Assembly (NCBI RefSeq): GCF_005577435.1
Contig: NZ_CP040396.1
Span: 2,856,501 to 2,920,500, forward strand
DNA length: 64,000 nucleotides
Direction: 5' to 3'
Source: Paenibacillus algicola
GTDB lineage: Bacteria > Bacillota > Bacilli > Paenibacillales > Paenibacillaceae
The translations under genes and the position numbers were made by a program. Numbering within the stretch: the stretch's first letter is position 1; each line of letters starts with the position of its first letter. Positions 40,284 through 49,503 of the stretch are shown piece after piece. Under the pieces are notes generated by a model. That model did no database searches. It was not told where the DNA came from and saw only the letters and a list, made by a program, of their open reading frames with translations.

Positions 40284-41138
40284 ATGAAGATTAGTTATCA
40301 TCAGCAAATCGTTGGAGATGTCGAAGTTTTTTATCGCGAAGCCGGCCCTAAAGACGGTCAAGTTATTTTATTATTACACGGGTTTCCATCTTCAAGTCAT
40401 ATGTTTCGCGACCTAATTCCCAAACTGGCAGAACAATACCGTGTCATTGCCCCTGATCTCCCTGGATTCGGTCATACAATAACTCCGCCCCGCAGTCAAT
40501 TTAACTTCACATTTAACAGTCTGTTCCAAGTTATTGAAGGTTTTACTGAAGCTTTAGGTCTCAAACAGTATGTACTTTATGTATTTGATTACGGTGCACC
40601 TGTTGGTTATCGTTTGGCAGTGGCTCACCCGGAAAGAGTTCAAGCAATTATTAGTCAGAATGGTAACGCTTATACTGAGGGATTTAGTGACGCGTGGGGA
40701 TCCTGGGAGACGTATTGGCACTCTCCGACACCTGAAAATCGTGAAGCATGTCGCAATTCCTTGACCCCTGAGACCATACGTAACTTTCAGTATCTACATG
40801 GAGCTGATGCCAGCCTTGTTTCACCAGATGGGTATTCCTTGGATATTGCTTTCATGTCGCGCCCAGAAGCTGAAGAAATCCAACTGGACTTGATTCTTGA
40901 TTATAGAACCAATGTGGATATTTATCCTTACTTTCAGGCTTATTTCCGTAAGTATCAACCTAAACTTTTAGCTGTATGGGGTAAAAATGATCCTGCCTTC
41001 CTCGCTGCTGGAGCTGAGGCTTATAAGCGTGATATTCCATCTGCGGAAGTCCATTTACTTGATACTGGGCATTTTGCTCTCGAAACACATGCTAAAGAGA
41101 TCAATGAGCTAATTCAACAATTCTTAAAAAAATGTTAA
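40284..41138 (+). CDS. alpha/beta hydrolase (epoxide hydrolase/haloalkane dehalogenase-like)
   Basis: 284 residues. Oxyanion HGFPSSSHMF (about 33-42), nucleophile Asp in LYVFDYGAPVGYRLA (Asp ~98, replacing the usual Ser elbow), acid in VWGKNDPAFL and His in LLDTGHFALETHAKEI. Asp nucleophile and cap domain match the epoxide hydrolase/dehalogenase branch. Cytosolic. No ideal ribosome-binding site is seen before the ATG. Divergent from a decayed LysR regulator. Confidence 0.88.
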   Translation: MKISYHQQIVGDVEVFYREAGPKDGQVILLLHGFPSSSHMFRDLIPKLAEQYRVIAPDLPGFGHTITPPRSQFNFTFNSLFQVIEGFTEALGLKQYVLYVFDYGAPVGYRLAVAHPERVQAIISQNGNAYTEGFSDAWGSWETYWHSPTPENREACRNSLTPETIRNFQYLHGADASLVSPDGYSLDIAFMSRPEAEEIQLDLILDYRTNVDIYPYFQAYFRKYQPKLLAVWGKNDPAFLAAGAEAYKRDIPSAEVHLLDTGHFALETHAKEINELIQQFLKKC

Positions 41139-41171
41139 TAACAAACTAAAAGGCTGACGACCGAGACATAG

Positions 41172-41219
41172 TGTCGGAGCATGTTCCAGCTATTTAGGGA
41201 CCTGCTTCCGACATTTTTT
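41172..41219 (+). terminator. intrinsic terminator of the hydrolase gene
   Basis: TGTCGGAGCA pairs with TGCTTCCGACA (one bulge) and is followed by TTTTTTG. Confidence 0.75.
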
Positions 41220-41478
41220 GTTCCTACTTGGTGTGTAGCTCAAAGTGCATTTCACAATTTCTCGCTAGGTGATCGAATCAACCCTGGAAAATCACTCAGA
41301 ACTTTCCTCTTGTGCTCAAGCCATTATCCACGACAGCAAACATCTTTGCACTTCTAGATCACAGTTCAAATGTTTCATCTGTACAGGTCATGAGCAACAC
41401 CTTGCAAATCCCAATTATGCAAAAAGCTCCTGAATCGTCGCAAGGACAAATCCAAGAGCTCGTTAATTGTTAAGGTGA
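41220..41478. other. gene-free stretch between hydrolase terminator and tRNA
   Basis: No gene, repeat or regulatory element recognised. Confidence 0.5.
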
Positions 41479-41562
<84 letters not shown>

Positions 41563-41730
41563 AAATTGTGTTTGTCGCTCCATCATGAATCATATCGCGG
41601 CGACAAGATATATCTTATCATGCTAGCTATATCGTGTCAACACTTTTTTAAAAGCTTGATTAAATCTCAGACTTTCGGTTAAAATAAGAACATAAGTTCG
41701 TACTTTAATCCTACATTTGAGGTGATCGTC

Positions 41731-42153
41731 ATGGCTGTATCGGGAATGAGTACTGAAGACCGTTCACTGATCAGGAGCTATATGCTGCTTCGATTCACGC
41801 ACCGCGTGTTTGAACGGGACTGCCGGATTATTCAGGAGAGCGGCGTCTTTAAGACCCCCGAGCTTTATGTGGAGCTCGTCGGCAATGGCGCCAAGAAGAC
41901 CGCTCTAATGCTAAAGGAAATCAAGCTCCAATTTGCCACCCGTACAATCAAGATCATCGAAATCACCCGAGATGCTGACGGCGTTCAGGCCCGTTATGCT
42001 TGCCGGGGATATATCGGTACTCTTCAAATACTGTGGCCCTGTTTCCAGCAGGAGGTCATGTTCCGCATGCGGGCTTACCTGGGCCTGCATCTTCCTGAAG
42101 CGCCGCAGGCGGAAGCCGAAATTTCTGCTGCGCCTGCCTGTCCCTTGCCTTGA
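41731..42153 (+). CDS. YhjD-like conserved protein
   Basis: 140 residues from ATG 41731 (GAGGTG eight bases upstream). STEDRSLIRSYMLLRFTHRV, FERDCRIIQESGVFKTPELY, VELVGNGAKKTALMLKEIKL and RYACRGYIGTLQILWPCFQQ follow the short Bacillus YhjD family. The C-terminal tail is Ala/Pro-rich. Function unknown. Confidence 0.65.
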   Translation: MAVSGMSTEDRSLIRSYMLLRFTHRVFERDCRIIQESGVFKTPELYVELVGNGAKKTALMLKEIKLQFATRTIKIIEITRDADGVQARYACRGYIGTLQILWPCFQQEVMFRMRAYLGLHLPEAPQAEAEISAAPACPLP

Positions 42154-42262
42154 AGTGCATTAGCATATAGATATACGTAAAGAACCGCCTGACAGGCAGC
42201 AGGGCTGCAATACAGACGGTTCCTTAGCGTGCTTGCACTTTGAGAAGATTGGTCACTCTGCG

Positions 42263-42592
42263 CTATTTCAGATTGGCCTGAACTCTCATCAAGCCCTGTG
42301 ACATAGCATGTCCTGCACTGGCAGCCGAGGCCACGGCAGCAGCCTCCATGATCTGGGCATCACTAGCCCCTTTCGACCTTGCCTCTTCCATATGGTAATA
42401 CGTACAAAGCTCGTTGTTCGCGAACATGGCGATCCCCAGCGCGATCAGCTGCTTTGTTTTTTCATCCAGCTCCCCATCCTGAAAGCAGACCCCGGTGAAG
42501 TGATGATAAGACTCTGCAATGGCCGGCATGGCTGTTTTCAGATTGTGGATTTCATGTTTGTAGGCATTGACCTTATCACTGTGAAATTCCAT
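42263..42592 (-). CDS. carboxymuconolactone decarboxylase (AhpD-like) family protein
   Basis: 109 residues. KTKQLIALGIAMFANNELCT then YYHMEEARSKGASDAQIMEA is the CMD core; the usual CxxC is reduced to a single Cys (LCTYYH), so peroxidase-partner thiol chemistry of AhpD is unlikely. Start at the ATG with AGGTGG upstream. All-helical small oligomeric protein; role unknown. Confidence 0.85.
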   Translation of the reverse strand: MEFHSDKVNAYKHEIHNLKTAMPAIAESYHHFTGVCFQDGELDEKTKQLIALGIAMFANNELCTYYHMEEARSKGASDAQIMEAAAVASAASAGHAMSQGLMRVQANLK

Positions 42593-42659
42593 CGATTTAT
42601 TCCACCTCACTGTAGCTTAACTTCTCCCGTCTAGGTTGTCCCGATGGCAGAAATCTATG

Positions 42660-42878
42660 CTAGGCATCCAGTGGACTAATGCGCGGTTCGCTATGAAGCT
42701 GATAGCTGTAGCCGCGGCTAAGCTTGACCACCCGGCGGTTCCTGCGGCGGATAATAACATGCTCTTCATCCCAGGCGACTACAATCCCGCTCACATCATT
42801 GCTTTCCAGACCATCTCGAACGACACGCACTCGTTCCCCGGACAAACGCAGCTCATTTAACTGCTCGTCGTTAATCAT
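42660..42878 (-). CDS. small basic SH3-like protein, unrecognised
   Basis: 72 residues. A predicted five-strand pattern, VRVVRDGLESNDVSGIVVAW, DEEHVIIRRRNRRVVKLSRG, YSYQL, resembles Sm/SH3-like RNA-binding barrels and is highly basic in the fourth strand. GGAGGG precedes the start. No family name I can give with confidence. Confidence 0.6.
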   Translation of the reverse strand: MINDEQLNELRLSGERVRVVRDGLESNDVSGIVVAWDEEHVIIRRRNRRVVKLSRGYSYQLHSEPRISPLDA

Positions 42879-42901
42879 ACAGGCCCTCCTTTCTCATGAT
42901 T

Positions 42902-42942
42902 AAAAAGGCCCCCGCAGGATGAATGTCATCCCGCAGGCAGCC
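42902..42942 (-). terminator. intrinsic terminator of the 109-aa gene
   Basis: Minus strand CTGCGGGATGAC / CATCCTGCGGG followed by GGCCTTTTT, 75 bp after the stop of the gene at 43015. Confidence 0.7.
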
Positions 42943-43014
42943 TTCAACAATAAAGCATCATATGGAGAAACATCAGCCTTCTGCGGAGCATTCACTCCCG
43001 CACGCACATACGCC

Positions 43015-43344
43015 TTAACGCTGAGCAGGCTCGATGCTGTCATTCTTCTCAAACCAGAAATCAAGAACTGTGGATGACATAACCCGCTTCTCTACATATT
43101 CCACCTGCTGCTCTGTAAACTGCTCTCTCCAGTTATAAGAAAGCTCTTCACACATGCCAGCAATTGTCAGAAGCTCAGACCAGGCTACATAACGCTTATA
43201 CCAAAAGAACTGAGGATGTTCGATCATATAGGGATAAAGGTCATCGAATTCGGTGTGCTTGCAATCCAGCGCCCGTTCAAAGTGAACCTTCGCTCCGCTC
43301 AGCTTCTCGATCAAGTAAGTTTCAGTTACCGGCTCTTTCCCCAT
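43015..43344 (-). CDS. conserved protein, unrecognised (109 aa)
   Basis: Ribosome-binding site AGGAGG six bases before the ATG. Aromatic-rich helical protein (FDDLYPYMIEHPQFFWYKRY, VAWSELLTIAGMCEELSYNW). No motif identified. Confidence 0.65.
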   Translation of the reverse strand: MGKEPVTETYLIEKLSGAKVHFERALDCKHTEFDDLYPYMIEHPQFFWYKRYVAWSELLTIAGMCEELSYNWREQFTEQQVEYVEKRVMSSTVLDFWFEKNDSIEPAQR

Positions 43345-43453
43345 GTTGTTGCCTCCTCTCTCTTTCCTGCTCCTACATTATAAAATAAAAACCCCGCACA
43401 GGAAAGGCATAGTTGCTATTTTAGGCACAGGTTTCACAAAATTTCCATAAAGT

Positions 43454-44029
43454 TTATTCATCCACGAAGGTGATTCTGCCGCCTTCCAGCGACTTGATCT
43501 GAAGCAGCGGCTCCACTTGAATGCCCTGCTCTCTCAGGGTTCTCGCCCCTGCCTGAAAGCTCTTCTCGATGACAACGCCCAATCCGACCAGCTCTGCTCC
43601 TGCCCGCTCAATAATCTTGATCAGGCCGCGGGCGGCATCCCCATTCGCGATAATATCATCAATAAATAATACCCGGTCTTCCTTACTAATAAACTGGCGG
43701 GACATCATAATGTCTGTCACAATGCCTTTCGTGAAGGAAGGCACTCGTTCGCACAGCGCATCGGGGTCCGCCAGCAGCGTCTTCTTCCGCCGGGCAAACA
43801 CCATGGGAACTTCCAACGCAAGCGCTGCTGCAAAGGCAACGGAGATTCCGGAGGACTCCAAGGTCACAACCCGGGTCACACCCTGATCCCGAAACCGGGC
43901 AGCAAAAGCCTTACCCATCTCCATAATCAGGGAAGGATCCACCTGATGCGTCAATAATGCGTCCAGCTTAATCACCTGATCTGATAATACGACAGCTTCC
44001 TGTAGAACCCGCTGCTTCAACCACTCCAT
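43454..44029 (-). CDS. xpt: xanthine phosphoribosyltransferase
   Basis: 191 residues, the usual length of Bacillus Xpt. The ATG at 44029 has GGGAGG eight bases upstream; the longer frame is not needed. MEWLKQRVLQEAVVLSDQVI and KLDALLTHQVDPSLIMEMG at the start, VTLESSGISVAFAAALALEV, and the PRPP-binding VLFIDDIIANGDAARGLIKI. Converts xanthine and PRPP to XMP in purine salvage. The partner pbuX is absent. I looked for a guanine riboswitch upstream and found none of its conserved positions. Confidence 0.93.
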   Translation of the reverse strand: MEWLKQRVLQEAVVLSDQVIKLDALLTHQVDPSLIMEMGKAFAARFRDQGVTRVVTLESSGISVAFAAALALEVPMVFARRKKTLLADPDALCERVPSFTKGIVTDIMMSRQFISKEDRVLFIDDIIANGDAARGLIKIIERAGAELVGLGVVIEKSFQAGARTLREQGIQVEPLLQIKSLEGGRITFVDE

Positions 44030-44199
44030 ATCCTGACCTCCCACGCCAATAACCTTTGTCGTAAAATTACCACATTTCAAGAGCATCCGGCAAGTCTGTA
44101 AATCCCGATAGCCTGCTGAGCCCTCCATAGTCATGTCCTGCCGGGGACGGGCATACCCTGTACTAAGGCTGTATTGACAGGAAACGGAGGGCTGGCAAC

Positions 44200-45246
44200 G
44201 TGAACAAACAGGTGCGTGTGCTTCAAATCGCTTTTACATATATCGGAACCATCGTCGGAGCAGGCTTTGCCACAGGACGGGAGATTCTTCAGTTCTTTAC
44301 GCAGTACGGCTATCTCGCCGTCTTTACGATCCTTCTGTCGACCGTGCTGTTTATCTTTCTCGGCTCCAAAATGATGACCCTCTCCAGAGCCATCGGAGCC
44401 GCCTCTTATGAGGACCTTAACCGGCATTTGTTCGGAGAGCGCTTCGGAAGCATAATCAGTCTGATCATGCTCATCATCCTCATTGGCGTGAACAGCATCA
44501 TGCTTGCGGGTGCAGGCTCTGTGTTTATGGAGAACCTTCACTTCCATTACCAGACCGGACTGCTCATCACCATTGCCGGGTCCTTCCTTATTCTGCGCCG
44601 GGGCATGTCATCCATCCTGTACATGAACAGCCTGGTCGTACCGATGATGCTTATGATGTCGCTTCTGATCGTTACGAAGACAGCCACACTGCCGGGTGCG
44701 GACCGCTTTATAACGATGACAGGTGACCACAGCCTGCCCAGCGTCTGGCTGGCGCCACTGCTGTATACCGCGTTTAACCTGGTTATGGCTATGCCCGTGC
44801 TCGTTCCTTTGGGCAGCCAGACCGGCAGCACGAAGGTAGTACGCTTTGGAGGCATACTCGGCGGAACTGGCATCGGCCTGATGCTGATCTCGGCACATTT
44901 TGCGTTATCTGCCCGAATGCCGGGCATCAGCCAATTCGAAATTCCGATGGGAAGCATTGCCCAGCAGCTGGGCTGGTACGTACAAATCGTGTATGTGATC
45001 CTGATCTTCCTTGAAATATTCAGCACATTTGTCGCTAATATATATGGCATTACGCTACAGCTTCAGCAGCGCACGACGCTGCACCCAAGGCTGATCACAC
45101 TCACCATTATGATTATTTGTTATCTGATGAGTCAGTTTGGCTTTAGCTCGCTGCTCTCTATCCTGTACCCGCTCTTTGGCATCCTCTGTCTGTTCTGGGC
45201 AGCGCGTCTATCCCTCTTTGGCCTGTCGGCCAGCCGGAAGCTCTAG
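44200..45246 (+). CDS. ykvI: YkvI-type membrane transporter
   Basis: 348 residues from GTG (GGAGGG upstream). About ten hydrophobic helices. The opening LQIAFTYIGTIVGAGFATGR, with the unwound-helix GAGFATG motif followed by EILQFFTQYG, matches Bacillus YkvI, a LeuT/APC-fold inner-membrane family. Substrate unknown. It is divergent from xpt with 170 bp between. Confidence 0.85.
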   Translation: MNKQVRVLQIAFTYIGTIVGAGFATGREILQFFTQYGYLAVFTILLSTVLFIFLGSKMMTLSRAIGAASYEDLNRHLFGERFGSIISLIMLIILIGVNSIMLAGAGSVFMENLHFHYQTGLLITIAGSFLILRRGMSSILYMNSLVVPMMLMMSLLIVTKTATLPGADRFITMTGDHSLPSVWLAPLLYTAFNLVMAMPVLVPLGSQTGSTKVVRFGGILGGTGIGLMLISAHFALSARMPGISQFEIPMGSIAQQLGWYVQIVYVILIFLEIFSTFVANIYGITLQLQQRTTLHPRLITLTIMIICYLMSQFGFSSLLSILYPLFGILCLFWAARLSLFGLSASRKL

Positions 45247-45247
45247 C

Positions 45248-46378
45248 TTACAGCGTAGCTCCGTGCTTCAAATAGAGCTTCTTCAGCTCATTGACGGATT
45301 TGGACAGAGAATAATGATTCTTGGCCTTATCCCAGGCTGAACGGGCGAGCTCATATCGAAAGAGCGGGTCAGAAATTACCTTTTCCAGCGCAATGCTGAG
45401 TGCGGCAGCATCCCCCGGAGGCACGAGCAGACCGTTTACACCGTCTTCAATCTGCTCTGCAATCCCCCCCACATCGCTTCCGATCAAAGCCAGGCAGCTG
45501 AGCGCTGCTTCAGCAAATACAGATCCAAAGGCCTCTGCCCGCGATGGAAGCACGAAAATATCGAAGAAGGGCATAAACTCCTCCGGATGCAGCGTATATC
45601 CGTAAAAAATCGTCTCCTGATAGATGTCCAGCTCCTTAGCCAGGTGCTCAAGCTCTTCCCGGCAGGGGCCATCCCCTATAATATGAAGCACATAATCATA
45701 GCCCTTGCGCTTGAGCTCTGCACAGGCGTACAGCAAAGTATCCAGTCCCTTCGCCGGAACGAGCCGGCATACCGTGATCAGCTGTGGAACAATATTTTCA
45801 TGCGGGACAGGCTTGAAGCGCTTCTCATCAAATCCGTTATAGATGACGCCAATGCGCTCCGGCTCCTGCACATATGGCGCCATGTAGTGAGCAAAGGAAC
45901 GGGAAACCGTCAGCACCTGTTCGCTGACAACCTCCAGCTCCCGATACAGTGACGTTAGAAACCGGTGCTCCAGTCCATTTTCCTGAATCCGTCCGTTTAG
46001 AATAAGCTCCCGTTCATAGCTGGAATGCACCGTCTGCACCAGGGGTACGTCGGGAAAAACGGTCTTCATGGCCATTCCGGCAATGGGATGATGTGCATGA
46101 ATCAGGTCGTACGGCTTGTGAATCCGCAGGCGGGCCCACCATATGTAATCCATGTAGGTCTGAATATATTTCTGGACAATGAGGCTCTCACCAAACTCAC
46201 GCCAGTCAAAGGTACGAAACACGGGCTCCTCCTGCCCTTTATTGCGGATTCTCTTGGGAAGCCAGAACAATTCCATCTCCCATCTGGCGGAATGAAAGCG
46301 CTCCTGAAGATATGGGATCATGGAGGAGACGCCTCCTGGCTGTTCAGGAGGGAAGAATAACGCTTGTAGCAATTTCAT
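45248..46378 (-). CDS. glycosyltransferase family 4 (GT-B)
   Basis: 376 residues. N-terminal domain LLQALFFPPEQPGGVSSMIP, DLIHAHHPIAGMAMK; C-terminal domain PQLITVCRLVPAKGLDTLLY, LHIIGDGPCREELEHLAKEL and the nucleotide-sugar motif FVLPSRAEAFGSVFAEAALS with the E-x7-E pair. Retaining GT4 enzyme, probably making a cell-surface glycan or glycolipid. It ends 1 bp from the convergent ykvI stop. Confidence 0.92.
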   Translation of the reverse strand: MKLLQALFFPPEQPGGVSSMIPYLQERFHSARWEMELFWLPKRIRNKGQEEPVFRTFDWREFGESLIVQKYIQTYMDYIWWARLRIHKPYDLIHAHHPIAGMAMKTVFPDVPLVQTVHSSYERELILNGRIQENGLEHRFLTSLYRELEVVSEQVLTVSRSFAHYMAPYVQEPERIGVIYNGFDEKRFKPVPHENIVPQLITVCRLVPAKGLDTLLYACAELKRKGYDYVLHIIGDGPCREELEHLAKELDIYQETIFYGYTLHPEEFMPFFDIFVLPSRAEAFGSVFAEAALSCLALIGSDVGGIAEQIEDGVNGLLVPPGDAAALSIALEKVISDPLFRYELARSAWDKAKNHYSLSKSVNELKKLYLKHGATL

Positions 46379-46489
46379 GGAGCATGCTCCCCTTTCTGCA
46401 AATCTCTCTCTTTTAGGCAGCCGCAGGTTGTGATACGATGAATACGAATGATTTCAGGAAAAATATCCCTTCAGGAGTGTTTCGTATTG

Positions 46490-47653
46490 ATGGATCCTTC
46501 GGCTTTCTGGAGTAACCTTCCGTTCTCCGGCCTCACCACATTCTGCATTGCCTACGCTTCGCTCATGGTGCTGATCATGTGTACACTGATGTACCTAAGA
46601 CAGCGAAAGCAGGCTTATTTGCTGATGGCGGCGGCTTTCTTTTTTATTATGACATATGAAGGACTGAACATCCATCTGTTATTATCCGGCGAGCCGCTGT
46701 TACATACACAGGATGTCTATCGCCCGCTGCAGCTGTTTTCCCTGGTTCTGCTGAACCTCGCCGTGCTGCTTCTTTACCATCGGATGCGCCGGCTGTACTA
46801 CGGATTTATCTTTATATGCGGTACACTGCTGCTAATTCCGGTGCTGCTGCAGGCCCCGCCTGATTCATTCGCTTCAGTCCTGTTCTATGATGTATTGGAA
46901 TGGGCTGTCATTGCTGGCTCCTTCCTATTTGTCGCCCCTTACATTCGCCAGCGGCGCAGATACATGCTCGGGCTCAGCGGGTACGCCGTCTGGGCTGGAG
47001 TGCACGGATTTCACTCTTACATCGACGCTAACCCGGACATGCTGCCTCTGCTGGATCTGCTGTCCGGTCTTCCGTTGCTATTTTATAGCGTCATCTTCTT
47101 GATGCTGTTTCAGCGAATGATTGAACAGATGCAGTCAATCTACCGCTCCTCTATTACAGATGGCTTGACGGGTTTGTACAATCGGCGATACTTCATGAAG
47201 CACCTCGAGCGCTATGTATCTCAGGGAGTGAAGGTGGCGGCGATCTTCTGCGATATTGACAACTTCAAGAAGCTGAATGATACGCAGGGCCATGCCCGCG
47301 CGGATGAAGTATTGAAGCAGGCGGCCTGTATTTTGGAGGAAGAGCTTGAAGGACGCGGCTTGGCCGGCAGGTATGGAGGCGAGGAGCTCGTAGCTCTGGT
47401 GGTGAGCCGGGGCAGTAAAGCCTCTCTCGTTGCGGAAAAGATCCGCCGGCGCATCGAAGAAGAGACGATCGTCACCGTCAGCGTCGGATATAGCTCTCTT
47501 CGCAAGGGAGTAACCGGTGAAGCGCTGATGAAGCAGGCGGACCAGGCCATGTATCACTCTAAAGCCTCCGGCAAGAATCAGGTCACGGATTTCCGCACGC
47601 TCCACAGCCGTTCGCGGACGGCGGGCGGTGCTCCCCTGGAGTTAGAAGGGTAA
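46490..47653 (+). CDS. membrane diguanylate cyclase (GGDEF domain)
   Basis: About 387 residues. Residues 10-210 hold about seven hydrophobic helices (for example FCIAYASLMVLIMCTLMYL and LLMAAAFFFIMTYEGL), a 7TM-type sensor. The GGDEF domain starts DSITDGLTGLYNRRYF-like (SSITDGLTGLYNRRYFMKHL), with the metal site AIFCDIDNFKKLND and signature GRYGGEELVALV (GGEEL). It lacks a clear RxxD inhibitory site. Makes cyclic di-GMP. A TTG just before the ATG could be the start, since AGGAG sits nearer to it. Confidence 0.9.
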   Translation: MDPSAFWSNLPFSGLTTFCIAYASLMVLIMCTLMYLRQRKQAYLLMAAAFFFIMTYEGLNIHLLLSGEPLLHTQDVYRPLQLFSLVLLNLAVLLLYHRMRRLYYGFIFICGTLLLIPVLLQAPPDSFASVLFYDVLEWAVIAGSFLFVAPYIRQRRRYMLGLSGYAVWAGVHGFHSYIDANPDMLPLLDLLSGLPLLFYSVIFLMLFQRMIEQMQSIYRSSITDGLTGLYNRRYFMKHLERYVSQGVKVAAIFCDIDNFKKLNDTQGHARADEVLKQAACILEEELEGRGLAGRYGGEELVALVVSRGSKASLVAEKIRRRIEEETIVTVSVGYSSLRKGVTGEALMKQADQAMYHSKASGKNQVTDFRTLHSRSRTAGGAPLELEG

Positions 47654-47704
47654 GCCTGGCTCCCGGAGTAGAGGCAGCGAGATGGCTTAATCATACGTTC
47701 ACAT

Positions 47705-47788
47705 GAAACACAAAGAGACCGTTCTTTGGGGCGATGAGGGGTCTGGCATTCTCCCTTATGCTGCCGACAGGCGGTCTCTTTGTGTTTC
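47705..47788. terminator. long perfect inverted repeat between convergent genes
   Basis: 17-bp perfect arms GAAACACAAAGAGACCG (47705-47721) and CGGTCTCTTTGTGTTTC (47772-47788) around a 50-base interior that itself can pair weakly. It lies between the convergent GGDEF and HAD genes, so a two-way terminator is likely. Confidence 0.65.
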
Positions 47789-47807
47789 TATTTATACTTT
47801 GTCCATA

Positions 47808-48608
47808 CTATACGAGACAATGCTTAAGAAGCGCGGCATGAACCCCATCCTCATTGTTGGACAGAGTGATCTCATCTGCCGCAGCCTTGACATCCACCGG
47901 CGAATTATCCATGGCAATGCCCAAGCCGGCATAGCTCAGCATCGTCACATCGTTATAATAATTTCCGATCGCGAGAATTTCCTCCCGTTTGTAGCCTCTT
48001 TGCTCCGCGAGCAGCTTGAGCGCGTTTCCTTTAGAGGCTTCCTCCTGCATCAAATCAATGAAATACTCACCGCTGCGCAGCATATTGTACACCGGTGTCC
48101 ACTGGCTCCACGCCTGGAACAGGGCATCCATATCCTTGCTTTCTCCGAACGCAGTGAACTTTACAACAGGTCCATCCAGCTCTTCCCAGGCGGGCAGATT
48201 GGAAGGCATCATCAGATATTTCTCATACATATAGCGGACAGGACCTGCCAAAGCCTCCACCTGGTCCACGTACATGCCAAATGGCGTATTAATATCAAAG
48301 TGTATTCCCTGCTGACGGCAGTGCTCCATGTATGGCTTCAGGGCGTGATGATCCAGGGCGAACTGATGGACAACCTTCCGACTCTCTACCTCCACCGTTG
48401 CCGCACCGTTGTGACTGATTACATATCCCTTCAAGCCCATCTCTTCCAAAAAAGGGATCGTGTTCTGCGGTCCGCGGCCGGTGCAGAGTACAATTTCTAT
48501 CCCCTGCCGGGACGCCTCCATGACCGTCTGCATGGTCTGCTCGGTCATCACATGGTTATCGTTTAACAGCGTACCGTCCACGTCCAGTGCCACTAGCTTA
48601 TATGCCAT
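47808..48608 (-). CDS. Cof-type HAD hydrolase (sugar-phosphatase-like)
   Basis: 266 residues. Motif I KLVALDVDGTLLNDN (Asp9, Asp11), motif II VLCTGRGPQNTI, Lys in the cap region, motif III/IV REEILAIGNYYNDVTMLSYA (DDxxD replaced by NYYND) and GIAMDNSPVDVKAAADEITL. Cof/YidA group, acts on small phosphorylated metabolites. The normally acidic GDxxND reads GNYYND, a slight departure. Good ribosome-binding site. Confidence 0.9.
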   Translation of the reverse strand: MAYKLVALDVDGTLLNDNHVMTEQTMQTVMEASRQGIEIVLCTGRGPQNTIPFLEEMGLKGYVISHNGAATVEVESRKVVHQFALDHHALKPYMEHCRQQGIHFDINTPFGMYVDQVEALAGPVRYMYEKYLMMPSNLPAWEELDGPVVKFTAFGESKDMDALFQAWSQWTPVYNMLRSGEYFIDLMQEEASKGNALKLLAEQRGYKREEILAIGNYYNDVTMLSYAGLGIAMDNSPVDVKAAADEITLSNNEDGVHAALLKHCLV

Positions 48609-48717
48609 ACTCTCATCCCATCCTTTTTCACGTCATAATATCTCTCTTTACGTTCCATGTTATAGGGAAGCCGCCGGTTTGCCAAGAGCTTTGCAGACTG
48701 TACTGCAAAACGCGGGC

Positions 48718-49503
48718 TTAGTCCTGAGCTCGTCCCAGCAGCTCCAGCTCTGCAGAGGTCAGCTCCCGGTAGGTGCCAAGGGCAAGCGCTTCGTCCAGAC
48801 GGAGGCTGCCCATAGAAATTCGCTTCAAGTACACGACCTTCTTGCCGACGGCCTCAAACATGCGCTTGACCTGGTGGAACTTCCCTTCATGAATAGTCAG
48901 GGAAATATGGCTTTTCACCCCATCAGCCTCATCTTCCCGGGACAGAATCTTCAGCTCTGCCGGCAGCGTGGTATACCCGTCATCCAGCGTAACACCTTCT
49001 CTGAACCGGATCACATCCTCTTCATCCACATTCCCCTGTACATAGGCCTCGTAGGTCTTGGGCACATGCTTCTTGGGTGAGAGCAGCTCATGGGCGAGCT
49101 GCCCATCATTCGTAATCAGCAGCAGTCCCTCTGTATCCTTATCCAGCCTTCCTACCGGGAACGGCTGCAGCCAGCGGTCATCCTGGCTCAAGAGGTCGAT
49201 GACGGTCTTGTCACGCTTGTCCTCCGTTGCAGAGATTACACCCTGCGGCTTGTTCATCATCAGATACATGTACTCGCGGTATAGAACCCGTTCGCCCTGT
49301 ACTTCAAGGATATCCCTATGCGGATCGACCTGCATGCCAGGGTCCTTGACCGCAGCGTTGTTGACGACAATCATGCCTTGCTTGACCATTTTTTTGATGT
49401 CGGCTCGGGAGCCCCAGCCCATATTGGACAACACCTTGTCCAGGCGCTGCGTTGATTTGCCCTTGCCCGTGCCTTTGCCTTTGCTGTTCTGCTTGGAGCT
49501 CAT
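48718..49503 (-). CDS. pseudouridine synthase, RsuA/RluB family
   Basis: 261 residues from ATG 49503 (GGAGG ten bases upstream). Basic Lys/Gly-rich tail (residues 4-17), S4 domain QRLDKVLSNMGWGSRADIKK, then catalytic LFPVGRLDKDTEGLLLITND-type block (here PFPVGRLDKDTEGLLLIT, catalytic Asp in RLDKDT) and HEGKFHQVKRMFEAVGKKV. Isomerises one uridine in 16S or 23S rRNA. Its start overlaps the stop of the upstream methyltransferase (ATGA), so the two rRNA enzymes are co-translated. Confidence 0.93.
   Translation of the reverse strand: MSSKQNSKGKGTGKGKSTQRLDKVLSNMGWGSRADIKKMVKQGMIVVNNAAVKDPGMQVDPHRDILEVQGERVLYREYMYLMMNKPQGVISATEDKRDKTVIDLLSQDDRWLQPFPVGRLDKDTEGLLLITNDGQLAHELLSPKKHVPKTYEAYVQGNVDEEDVIRFREGVTLDDGYTTLPAELKILSREDEADGVKSHISLTIHEGKFHQVKRMFEAVGKKVVYLKRISMGSLRLDEALALGTYRELTSAELELLGRAQD

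Noticed and set aside
44030..44199. Possible purine riboswitch upstream of xpt
   Set aside because: None of the conserved core positions of the guanine/adenine aptamer can be placed, and there is no terminator before the start codon.
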